This document shows positions 30,253 to 37,409 of a DNA stretch of 45,674 nt, piece by piece. The DNA lies in the NCBI GenBank assembly GCA_028290285.1, contig JAQGKD010000037.1:1-45674 (forward strand), read 5' to 3'. The first letter of the stretch is position 1. Each line of letters opens with the position of its first letter. The position numbers and the translations under genes are program-made. A model generated the notes under the pieces. That model ran no database searches and was not told the origin of the DNA. It saw only the letters and a program-made list of their open reading frames with translations. Origin of the DNA: Hyphomicrobiales bacterium. Its GTDB lineage: Bacteria > Pseudomonadota > Alphaproteobacteria > Rhizobiales > Beijerinckiaceae.

Positions 30253-30338
30253 AGGATCGTGGCTCCTTTATAGCCCGAGGGAATTGCGCAACCGGCTGAA
30301 GGGGATACAGTCGACCAGCAAACAAGGGAGGATCGAGC

Positions 30339-30551
30339 ATGGCCGAGTTCCTTACGTTCTATGCCCTGAAAGGCGTCGAGATATTGGTCGTCGTCCTCGT
30401 CGTTTCCGCAATTGTGGCTTTGATCGAAAAAATGATGGGCGTAGACCCGACACCGAATTTCGATCGAATTCAGAGAGAGCATGAAGCGGAGTTCGAGGCG
30501 GCGCTTCATCCGGCTGCCGCCCCGCGATCTCCTGACCAGCCGTTGGCCTAG
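30339..30551 (+). CDS. Small single-span membrane protein, unknown function
   Basis: The 70-residue protein MAEFLTFYALKGVEILVV... has one hydrophobic segment at about residues 10-32, a basic turn (EKMMG) and a charged, Pro/Ala-rich cytoplasmic or periplasmic tail. A very strong ribosome site (GGGAGGA) lies 7 bases before the ATG, supporting that it is real. It lies between the PrpF-like and TauD-like genes on the same strand. I do not recognise a family. Confidence 0.6.
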   Translation: MAEFLTFYALKGVEILVVVLVVSAIVALIEKMMGVDPTPNFDRIQREHEAEFEAALHPAAAPRSPDQPLA

Positions 30552-30631
30552 CAAAAGCTCGAGCGTCCTATCGCCGAATGTATGCGCGACGCGCGGACGC
30601 TGGCGGCGGTTCTCACGCGGCAAGGCGCTGA

Positions 30632-30659
30632 TTGACAGGATAGGCCCCGGCTGTATCGT
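30632..30659 (+). promoter_or_regulatory. Candidate sigma-70 promoter for the tauD-TTT-TTT genes
   Basis: A perfect -35 TTGACA (30632-30637), a 16-nt spacer and TATCGT (30654-30659) lie about 60 bp before the dioxygenase ATG. Confidence 0.5.
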
Positions 30660-30717
30660 CGGGCACAAGCTCTCGCGATGACGAGGGCAACAAGACAAAT
30701 TCTACAGGGAGGATCGG

Positions 30718-31581
30718 ATGGCCGCAGCAGCGGGACTGAGCAGCACGACCCGAGTCGGATCCATCCCGCTTAGCCCGGCGCTAGGTGCGGAAATCACGGG
30801 GGTCGATCTCCGCCAGCCTCTCGACGAAGAGACCGTGCGCGCAGTCAAACGCATCTGGAACGAATGGCTCGTCATCCTCTTGCGAGGGCAGGACATCGGC
30901 GAAGAGGACCAGGTCCGGTTTGCGCAATATTTCGGCCCCCTCAACCAGAGCAAGAAACAGCGGGCCCATCACAACGCGGCCAATCCAGCTGTCATGTGGA
31001 TTTCCAATATTCGCGAAAACGGCAAGCTCGTCGGCGCGCTCCCCGACGGCGAGATGAATTTCCACACCGACCAGTCGCATCAGGAGACGCCCTGTTCGGG
31101 CACGATGCTTCACGCGCTGGAAGTGCCGAGTTCCGGCGGCAATACGCTGTTCGCCAATTGCTACACGGCCTACGAAACTCTGCCCGACGAGATCAAGGCG
31201 AAGCTCGAAGGCAGGATGGCAACTCATGGCTATGATTACGACAATGCGAGCACGCAGCGCGGGACCGTACTGCACGAAGGCGTTCCGCATGCGACGCATC
31301 CGGTGGTCCGCACGCACCCGGACACCGGGCGTAGATCGCTCTATGTCAATCGCCTGATGACTCTGCGGATCGAGGGCATGGAGCCCAGCGAAAGCGACGA
31401 TCTCCTCGCCTTTCTGTTCGATCATGCCGAACGGCCAGAGTTCGTCTACGAGCACGTGTGGACGCCGCACGATCTCCTGCTGTGGGACAATCGCTGCACG
31501 CTGCACGCCCGCACCGATTTCAGCGCGGCCGAACGGCGCCTGATGCGACGCGTGACGATCCTCGGTGAACGTCCTTTTTAG
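30718..31581 (+). CDS. TauD/TfdA-family Fe(II)/2-oxoglutarate dioxygenase
   Basis: The 287-residue protein has the N-terminal ALGAEITGVDLRQPL and WLVILLRGQ patterns of TauD/TfdA. The iron-binding facial triad is His116-x-Asp118 (NFHTDQSH) and His263 (LWDNRCTLHAR), with a 2-oxoglutarate-binding Arg in ERRLMRR. Members hydroxylate taurine, aryloxyacetates, alkyl sulfates or similar acids, causing side-chain or ether cleavage. GGGAGGA lies upstream of the ATG. It is followed by two TTT binding protein genes, suggesting uptake and oxidation of the same acid. Confidence 0.92.
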   Translation: MAAAAGLSSTTRVGSIPLSPALGAEITGVDLRQPLDEETVRAVKRIWNEWLVILLRGQDIGEEDQVRFAQYFGPLNQSKKQRAHHNAANPAVMWISNIRENGKLVGALPDGEMNFHTDQSHQETPCSGTMLHALEVPSSGGNTLFANCYTAYETLPDEIKAKLEGRMATHGYDYDNASTQRGTVLHEGVPHATHPVVRTHPDTGRRSLYVNRLMTLRIEGMEPSESDDLLAFLFDHAERPEFVYEHVWTPHDLLLWDNRCTLHARTDFSAAERRLMRRVTILGERPF

Positions 31582-31594
31582 TTATTACTAAAAA
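31575..31594 (+). repeat. AT-rich perfect palindrome across the tauD-like stop codon
   Basis: TTTTTAGT (31575-31582) and ACTAAAAA (31587-31594) pair perfectly around TATT. It spans the stop codon and lies 27 bp before the next ATG. AT-only composition is unusual in this GC-rich window. It could be an operator, an mRNA processing site or a weak terminator in either direction. Confidence 0.5.
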
Positions 31595-31621
31595 ATAACA
31601 GTCAGGTCTGGGAGGGGTCGC

Positions 31622-32656
31622 ATGCCGGTTTCGCGGAGACGGACATTGCTGTTTGGCGCCGGCATGGCGCTGGCTCTGGCGCCGTCGGCGCCGGTCAGGG
31701 CTGACGATGTGGCCGACTTCTATCGCGGCAAGAACCTGGAGCTTTATATCGGCTACAGCGTGGGCGGGGGATACGATATCTACGCCCGCCTTCTGGCACG
31801 CCACCTCGGCCGCCACATGCCGGGCAACCCGACCGTGGTGCCCCGCAATATGGAGGGCGCGGGAAGCCTGCGCCTCACCAATTGGCTCTATACGGCCGCC
31901 GCGCGCGACGGCTCGGTCATCGGCACGATCAGCCGCGGCGTTCCCTTCGATCCCATCATGCAGCGGCCGGGCTCGCAGTTCGAGGCCACGAAGTTTTCAT
32001 GGATCGGCAGCGCCAACGACGAGGTCAGCATCTGCGTCACATGGCACACGAGCGGCGTGACCACCATGGACGACCTGAAGAAGAAGCCCATCGCTGTCGG
32101 CGCGGCGGGCGCGGGCTCCGACGACGATCAGTTCCCCCGCGTGATCAACGCCGTTCTCGGCACCAAGATGCAGGTGATCAGCGGCTATCCCGGCGGCAAC
32201 GACATCATACTTGCGATGGAGCGCGGCGAAGTCAGCGGCCGCTGCGGCTGGTCCTGGTCGAGTGTGAAGTCGTCGCATCCCGAATGGGTGCGCGACAAGA
32301 AGATCAACATCCTCTCCCAGCTCGGCCTGTCGAAGCACCCCGATCTGCCGAATGTTCCCTCGATCATGGAATTCGCGAAGACGGACGAGGACACGCAGAT
32401 CCTGCGGCTGATCTTCGCGCGGCAGGGACTGGGCCGCCCCTTCGTCGGGCCACCGGGCATTCCCGCCGACCGGTTGGCCGCGCTGCGCAAAGCGTTCTCG
32501 GAAACCATGGCCGATCCTGAATTCCTGGCCGACGCGGAGAAGGCGAAGCTCGAGATCAATCCGTTGAACGGCGCACAGGTCGAGGCGCTGGTGCGGCAGG
32601 TCTATGCGGAGACGAAGCCTGACGTTGCCAAGAGGGCCGCGGCGATGCTGCCGTGA
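31622..32656 (+). CDS. TTT/Bug family solute-binding protein
   Basis: The 344-residue protein has a signal peptide with consecutive arginines (SRRRTLLFGAGMALALAPS, possibly Tat). It then has FYRGKNLELYIGYSVGGGYD, MPGNPTVVPRNMEGAGSLRL, WIGSANDEV and PPGIPADRLAALRKAF, the standard Bug landmarks. GGGAGGGG lies upstream of the ATG. It is a paralogue of the next gene and of the one at 21888-22904. Ligand unknown; membrane components are missing nearby. Confidence 0.9.
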   Translation: MPVSRRRTLLFGAGMALALAPSAPVRADDVADFYRGKNLELYIGYSVGGGYDIYARLLARHLGRHMPGNPTVVPRNMEGAGSLRLTNWLYTAAARDGSVIGTISRGVPFDPIMQRPGSQFEATKFSWIGSANDEVSICVTWHTSGVTTMDDLKKKPIAVGAAGAGSDDDQFPRVINAVLGTKMQVISGYPGGNDIILAMERGEVSGRCGWSWSSVKSSHPEWVRDKKINILSQLGLSKHPDLPNVPSIMEFAKTDEDTQILRLIFARQGLGRPFVGPPGIPADRLAALRKAFSETMADPEFLADAEKAKLEINPLNGAQVEALVRQVYAETKPDVAKRAAAMLP

Positions 32657-32685
32657 GGCGCCGTGCTTTTTCAAGATTGTCGCCC

Positions 32686-32711
32686 CTGACCAGATCTTGC
32701 GAAGTGGTCAG
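32686..32711 (+). repeat. Inverted repeat between tandem TTT genes
   Basis: CTGACCA (32686-32692) and TGGTCAG (32705-32711) flank a 12-nt loop, 61 bp before the next ATG. It may set different expression levels for the two binding proteins or serve as an operator half-site pair. Confidence 0.4.
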
Positions 32712-32771
32712 CAGGTCAGGCGCAATAATTGCTTGGGGCGCGCAGAACCACTTTGCAGACGGGAACAGCCG

Positions 32772-33794
32772 ATGAATGCTTCGAAAACAGTCAGATTGTT
32801 CAGCTTGCTCGGACTCGCGACAGCGATCCACGCGCCAGCCTTCGCGCAGACACCCGCCGAGTTCTACAAGGGAAAGACGGTCGAGATCCTCGCGGGCTTC
32901 CCGACTGGGGGCGGTTACGATGCCTATGCGCGGGCGCTGGGCACATCCATCGGCAAGTTCATTCCCGGCAATCCGACCGTCGTCGTGCGTAATTTCACGG
33001 GCGCGGGCAGCCTGCGGCTCGCCATTTTCTTGCAGGATGCTGCGCCCAGGGACGGGCTCACCTTCGGCATCTTCGACAACGGCCTCCTGATCGCGCCGCT
33101 TCTCAAGCCCGACACGGTAAAATTCAATGCATCCAAGCTGACGTGGATCGGTAGCGCCACCAAGGACACGCAGGTCTGTTCCGTATGGTCCAAGTCGGAC
33201 ATCCAGAACATGGACGACCTGAAGACCAAATCGGCGTCGTTCGGCGTCACCGGTCTGGACGACATACGCTACATGAACACGGCGCTGATGCGTCACGTCG
33301 CGGGCGCCAACATCAAGGTCGTTTCCGGCTATCCGGGAAGCACCGACATCCGCCTGGCCATGGAGACGGGTGAACTCGATGGCGTCTGCGACTCCTGGCA
33401 GAGCCTGAAGGCGACCAAGTCCGAGTGGCTCACAGAGAAGAAGATTCGCATCCTCGCGCAGATGGGGCCCTCGAAGCACAAGGACCTGCCCGACGTTCCC
33501 CTGATCGGCTCGTTCGCCGACCAGACCACCCAGGGGGCGGCGCTCGCCATCCTGCTGTCGCCGACCGAAGTCGGCCGCTCTTTCGCCGCTCCTCCCGGCG
33601 TTCCCGCCGACCGGACCGAGGCTCTGCGGCGCGCATTCGACGCCAGCATGAAGGACAAGAGCTTCCTCGAATTCACCGAGAAGAGCCGGCTCGAGGTTGA
33701 TCCGATCAAGGGCGAAGATGTCGAGGAATTCCTGCGGCGCATCTACGCCTCGTCGCCCGCCGACGTAGCGACCGCGCGCAAACTGGTCGAGTAG
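32772..33794 (+). CDS. TTT/Bug family solute-binding protein
   Basis: The 340-residue protein has a cleavable signal peptide (MNASKTVRLFSLLGLATAI, cleavage likely after PAFA). It then has FYKGKTVEILAGFPTGGGYD, IPGNPTVVVRNFTGAGSLRL, WIGSATKDT and PPGVPADRTEALRRAF. The ATG at 32772 is taken because it begins the signal peptide; the frame is open upstream into the preceding gene. It is the last gene of block B. Three such binding proteins in one window, all without TctAB, suggest shared membrane components elsewhere. Confidence 0.9.
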   Translation: MNASKTVRLFSLLGLATAIHAPAFAQTPAEFYKGKTVEILAGFPTGGGYDAYARALGTSIGKFIPGNPTVVVRNFTGAGSLRLAIFLQDAAPRDGLTFGIFDNGLLIAPLLKPDTVKFNASKLTWIGSATKDTQVCSVWSKSDIQNMDDLKTKSASFGVTGLDDIRYMNTALMRHVAGANIKVVSGYPGSTDIRLAMETGELDGVCDSWQSLKATKSEWLTEKKIRILAQMGPSKHKDLPDVPLIGSFADQTTQGAALAILLSPTEVGRSFAAPPGVPADRTEALRRAFDASMKDKSFLEFTEKSRLEVDPIKGEDVEEFLRRIYASSPADVATARKLVE

Positions 33795-33878
33795 TCTCGC
33801 CTTGTGGCAGTAAGTATACACCGACCTGGGCGTCGCATCTGGCGACGGTGGCAGCAGGACCAGGCCTTAACGAAGGTG

Positions 33879-33906
33879 ACCCTCGCCCATCCACGGTGGC
33901 GAGGGT
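33879..33906 (+). terminator. Hairpin after block B
   Basis: ACCCTCGCC and GGCGAGGGT form a 9-bp stem with a 10-nt loop, 85 bp after the last TTT gene. There is no T-run, so termination may be partial. The gap from 33795 to 34158 otherwise holds no gene I can support, only the promoter and hairpin listed next. Confidence 0.5.
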
Positions 33907-34033
33907 TGATGCCCAAGCCGGTCTAACTGGGTACATCGTCGGACATTCCCGGTTACGTTACGTTTGAGGCTGAATGAGAAACACGCAACGGGGGCGTCGC
34001 CCTGACGCTGATTGCAGATCGTCTCCGCGCGGC

Positions 34034-34062
34034 TTGACACCTAATTGATTAAGGGGTTAACT
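34034..34062 (+). promoter_or_regulatory. Candidate promoter/operator for the flavoprotein block
   Basis: A perfect -35 TTGACA (34034-34039), a 17-nt spacer and TTAACT (34057-34062). The spacer holds the palindrome TAATTGATTA, and TTGATTAA/TTAACTAA flank GGGG as an imperfect inverted repeat. A regulator binding here would overlap polymerase. The -10 is weak, as expected for a controlled promoter. Confidence 0.45.
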
Positions 34063-34117
34063 AAATCGGTCGATCGGGCTGGGGTCGTCGCTTTAAAGCT
34101 CAAACAAATTTCGGCTG

Positions 34118-34142
34118 GAAGGCACCCCAGAGAGGTGCTTTC
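34118..34142 (+). promoter_or_regulatory. Leader hairpin before the small ORF
   Basis: GAAGGCACC and GGTGCTTTC pair over 9 bp (one G-T) around a 7-nt loop. It lies between the promoter and the small coupled ORF at 34159, a place suited to attenuation or mRNA stabilisation. Confidence 0.4.
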
Positions 34143-34158
34143 GATTTGGGAGAGAGCA

Positions 34159-34314
34159 ATGCTGCATTGCGGGAATTTTCGGTGTCGGCCCGCGCCAATG
34201 GTTTGCCTGGTCGCAGATTGGTTCAGCCCCGCCTTTGCGCAGGTTGATTTCGGCAGCGGTTCACATATCGCCTCGCAGCATGTCTTGACGCATGTGGAAC
34301 CGCTCCGTCAGTGA
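34159..34314 (+). CDS. Possible small ORF coupled to the flavoprotein gene
   Basis: A 51-codon frame beginning MLHCGNFRCRPAPMVCLV has GGGAGAG five bases before its ATG. It contains a short hydrophobic stretch ending SPAFAQ, which resembles a signal-peptide cleavage site. Its TGA overlaps a GTG (GTGA, 34311-34314) and lies 8 bp before the ATG of the flavoprotein. It could be a leader peptide whose translation feeds the next gene, or a remnant of a secreted protein. No family recognised. Confidence 0.35.
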   Translation: MLHCGNFRCRPAPMVCLVADWFSPAFAQVDFGSGSHIASQHVLTHVEPLRQ

Positions 34315-34322
34315 ACAGGGAG

Positions 34323-36086
34323 ATGAACGTGCAAGCGGCGCAAGTCGAAAGCCACGAAGCGGATGTTTTGGTGATCGGTGGCGGGTTCGCCGGCGCCTGG
34401 GCCGCTCTCCGTGCTGCCGAACTCGGCGCCTCGGTCATTCTCGTCGACAAGGCCTATGTCAGCCGCAGCGGTGCATCGACCATGTCGGGCGGGATCACGA
34501 CATGCCCCCTCGACAACGACGATCTGGATGTCTGGGCGGAGGAATTCATAACGCGCGGCGCCTACATGTGCGATCAGCGCTGGACGTACCAGTTGCTCGA
34601 GGGGCAGCGCGAGCGCGTGAAGGACTACGAACGCTGGGGCGTGCCGATCTCGCGCGACGCGGATGGAAACATCCGCCGCTTCGCAAGTCGCGGCATGATC
34701 AAGGTGCGCGGAATGCAATACCAGCCGAAGGCTGCGATGCGTGAGCTGCGGCGCAGGGTTTCCGAACTCGGCGTGAAGATCGTAGACCGCGTTTGCGTAA
34801 CTGAGCTGATCACCTCCGACGGATGCTGGCCCACCAGCGGATCGGTTGCAGGCGCGGTCGGCTTCAACGTCCATTCCGGCGCGTTTGTCGTGATGCGCAC
34901 AAAGCGGACGATTGTCGCGACCGGCATGATCGCCATGAAAGGCACGCATCGCGTCGACAATGATACCGGCGACGGCGTCGCCATGGCCTTCCGCGCCGGC
35001 GCGCGCCTCGTGGACATGGAATTCACGTTTGGTGGAACGTTCAACGTGCTGATGAAGCGTTTCGACTTCCCCAGCTACAATGTTGCGATTGCTCATGGAG
35101 CGCGACTGATCAACGCAAAGGGTGAGCGCTTCATGGAGAAGTACGATCCCGTGCGGCTCGAGCGCAGCGAATTGTCCCATGTCGTCGCAGCTTTCGCCAA
35201 GCAGATGATCGACGGCAATGGCCCTGTCTATGTCGACTTGCGGCATGTGGACGACACCTATTGGCCGGATATGGAAAAGATCCACAGAGGTGGCTGCATT
35301 CTCCTGTCCGAGCAAGTGCCCGATCCAAGGATCCATCCTCTGCCCATTGAGCCGACATGGGGCATGTGGGCCAGCGGACGAAGTGGCCTGCAGATCGACT
35401 TGCAGGGAAGGACCAACGTGCCGGGCCTTTTCGCGGCCGGATCTGCCGCCAAGAATGACGCGACCGGGAGCCACGCCAGCGCGGGATCGCCGACCGCCTT
35501 CTGCAACGTGTCTGGCTGGCATGCGGGGGAATGCGCCGCGGGCGAAAGTCTGGAAGACCAGATATCGACATTGCCTGACCATCTCCTGCGTGACCTTCAG
35601 GAGGCGGCCTTCGCACCCTTGAGCAGGTCCAGGCATTCCAAGACGGCCGACGCGCTGCACGACGATCTCGCGAGGCTCGAATCCAGCGTTGTGGCCGGCC
35701 TGGTTCTGAGTGGCGAACGGCTGCAGGCGATGCTCACGGTGGTCGAGAACGTGGCGCTCCTCTCGGCTGAGATCCGCGCGGAAGACCTTCATGATCTCGT
35801 CAAGGTCCACGAAGCACGAAACGTCGCCGAGTGCGCGGGTGCTGTGTACCGTTCGGGCCTCGATCGCACGGAGAGCCGCGAGCAGTTCTTCCGCGAAGAC
35901 TATCCGATGACAGACCCATCGTGGTTCTGCTGGCACGGGATCAGACGCGGACAGGAGGGTTTCATCTTCGAGCGGCTTCCGTTCTCAACGGAGGGTGTCC
36001 GGTTCCCCACTCAAAACCTGAGTTCGGGATTGGGGCCGATTGGCGCCATCATCCGTGGTGAAGCTCTGCAAGGAAGCGAAGCATGA
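34323..36086 (+). CDS. AprA/SdhA-like FAD-binding oxidoreductase subunit
   Basis: The 587-residue protein belongs to the fumarate reductase/adenylylsulfate reductase flavoprotein superfamily. It has an N-terminal Rossmann motif VIGGGFAGAWAALRAAELG, then LVDKAYVSRSGAST, the middle FAD segment RTIVATGMIAM, DGVAMAFRAGA, a C-terminal FAD loop NVPGLFAAGSAAKNDATGSH, and a helical C-terminal domain. It overlaps by 4 bp (ATGA) a small 2[4Fe-4S] protein gene, the AprA-AprB arrangement. It is too divergent by eye to call a sulfur enzyme, and no sat or aprM is nearby. The start is uncertain: a GTG at 34311 overlaps the preceding small ORF. Confidence 0.82.
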   Translation: MNVQAAQVESHEADVLVIGGGFAGAWAALRAAELGASVILVDKAYVSRSGASTMSGGITTCPLDNDDLDVWAEEFITRGAYMCDQRWTYQLLEGQRERVKDYERWGVPISRDADGNIRRFASRGMIKVRGMQYQPKAAMRELRRRVSELGVKIVDRVCVTELITSDGCWPTSGSVAGAVGFNVHSGAFVVMRTKRTIVATGMIAMKGTHRVDNDTGDGVAMAFRAGARLVDMEFTFGGTFNVLMKRFDFPSYNVAIAHGARLINAKGERFMEKYDPVRLERSELSHVVAAFAKQMIDGNGPVYVDLRHVDDTYWPDMEKIHRGGCILLSEQVPDPRIHPLPIEPTWGMWASGRSGLQIDLQGRTNVPGLFAAGSAAKNDATGSHASAGSPTAFCNVSGWHAGECAAGESLEDQISTLPDHLLRDLQEAAFAPLSRSRHSKTADALHDDLARLESSVVAGLVLSGERLQAMLTVVENVALLSAEIRAEDLHDLVKVHEARNVAECAGAVYRSGLDRTESREQFFREDYPMTDPSWFCWHGIRRGQEGFIFERLPFSTEGVRFPTQNLSSGLGPIGAIIRGEALQGSEA

Positions 36087-36340
36087 GCGGCGATCCGAAG
36101 ACGAAGATCACGATCGATCCCTCCACTTGCACCGGTTGCGGCCTTTGCGTCCTGTCCTGTCCCGTCGATGTGATCCGGCTCGACGAGGCGCTGGGGAAGG
36201 CTGTGGTCGCCTACGGAAACGACTGTCAGGTCTGCTATCTGTGCGAGGACGATTGTCCGACGCACAGCATCACGTTGAGCCACGACATCACCAACTCGCG
36301 ACGGTTCAGCACCTACGACCAGTTCGGCATCAAGATCTGA
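36083..36340 (+). CDS. 2[4Fe-4S] ferredoxin-like subunit (AprB-like)
   Basis: The 85-residue protein has two cluster motifs, CTGCGLCVLSCPVD and CQVCYLCEDDCPTHS, giving all eight Cys ligands. It is shorter than AprB and ends SRRFSTYDQFGIKI. Start overlaps the flavoprotein stop (ATGA), so a one-to-one complex is likely. It would carry electrons between the FAD subunit and an external partner. Convergent with the alpha/beta-hydrolase gene 87 bp away; that gap holds nothing I can identify. Confidence 0.9.
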   Translation: MSGDPKTKITIDPSTCTGCGLCVLSCPVDVIRLDEALGKAVVAYGNDCQVCYLCEDDCPTHSITLSHDITNSRRFSTYDQFGIKI

Positions 36341-36427
36341 AGCTGAGCCCGCAATGGCAGCCGGGTCGCAGATGGATGCTGAAACAGATCTCATTCGACG
36401 CCGACAATGCGGGATGGCACGTGACCC

Positions 36428-37360
36428 TTAAATCGCGTGCCGGGCCAGGAAGTCGATCGTCAGCCTGTTGAACGCATCCGGCTGTTCCCAATAGATCGAA
36501 TGCCCGCTGTCAGGTACTACGACCATTTCGGCGTTCGGGACATGGCTCGCTACGATCCTCATCATGGCCGGTGGAGCGTAGAGATCGGCGGCACCTGCGA
36601 TGAACAGCGTGGGCGCTTTGATCCTCGCCAGATTGGCCCAGTTGAATTTGTTCGCATTGGTTGGGCCCGATCGGTTTCCGCTTAGCGCCTTGTGTTCCAG
36701 TTCGAGCCAGAGCCTCACGCCCTCGAAATTCGCGGCGCGGTAGGATGGCCCGAGCTCCCGGAATTCCGGCGGCATTTCAGCGAAGCCTTTCGAGATGACC
36801 GCCGCATTGACGCGCTTGTAGTCCGCCTCGTCGATGTTTCCGTAGGAGCCGCTCGACACCACGATGCTGACGAGCCTGTCCGAATGATTCATCGCGAAAT
36901 CCATCGCAACGGTGCAGCCGGCAGCCGTGCCGATGATCGCAAATTTTCCAATCCCCAATCCGTCCATCAGGTTGAGCAGATCGGTCGAGGGATGCCCGCC
37001 ATTCGTCTCGTCGGCCGGCTCGGACCCGTAGTAGCCGCGACGCGAATAGGCGATGACGCGGTAGCCTGCCGTCACGAGCACCGGAACCTGATAGCCCCAC
37101 ATCAGCGCGCTGCCTGTTGCCGGGTGCATGAGTACTACGGGAAGGCCGTTGCCGCCGAAATCGCGATAATACAACCGGGCGCCAGGGATTTCCGCCACAC
37201 CGTCCACGAATGGGGGCAGGGGTGGGAGCGGGACCGGCACGAAGGGATCGGGCGGCAGGGCCGCTGCACGGACCGGCGTCATAGTCACGCCGAGCCCGGC
37301 CAATGCGGCCGCTGCGAAAAGCTGACGGCGACCGAGCGTGGGTGAACCAGTGCCGTCCAT
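36428..37360 (-). CDS. Exported alpha/beta-hydrolase-fold protein lacking the Ser nucleophile
   Basis: The 310-residue protein has a Tat-like signal (LGRRQLFAAAALAGLGVTM), a Pro-rich linker and an alpha/beta-hydrolase core: LPVVLMHPATGSALMWG (oxyanion strand), YRVIAYSRRGYYGS, nucleophile elbow, Asp259 (AGAADLY) and His287 (DSGHSIYW). At the elbow the sequence is GTAAGC: Ala146 stands where Ser/Cys/Asp is expected (codon GCT). Asp and His of the triad remain. Either it is a non-hydrolytic member (lyase-, decarboxylase- or oxygenase-like) or inactive. Start: ATG at 37360 with GGGAG upstream. Last gene of block D, 49 bp after the Mo-hydroxylase. Confidence 0.85.
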   Translation of the reverse strand: MDGTGSPTLGRRQLFAAAALAGLGVTMTPVRAAALPPDPFVPVPLPPLPPFVDGVAEIPGARLYYRDFGGNGLPVVLMHPATGSALMWGYQVPVLVTAGYRVIAYSRRGYYGSEPADETNGGHPSTDLLNLMDGLGIGKFAIIGTAAGCTVAMDFAMNHSDRLVSIVVSSGSYGNIDEADYKRVNAAVISKGFAEMPPEFRELGPSYRAANFEGVRLWLELEHKALSGNRSGPTNANKFNWANLARIKAPTLFIAGAADLYAPPAMMRIVASHVPNAEMVVVPDSGHSIYWEQPDAFNRLTIDFLARHAI

Positions 37361-37409
37361 CCGTTTTCTCCCTGATGCATCGGCACCTTTGATCGCGTCC
37401 GACTGACTG

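Noticed and set aside
34323..36340. Dissimilatory adenylylsulfate reductase AprAB
   Set aside because: Gene pairing and folds are similar, but the ferredoxin is too short for AprB, and no sulfate or sulfur oxidation genes lie nearby; kept only as AprAB-like.
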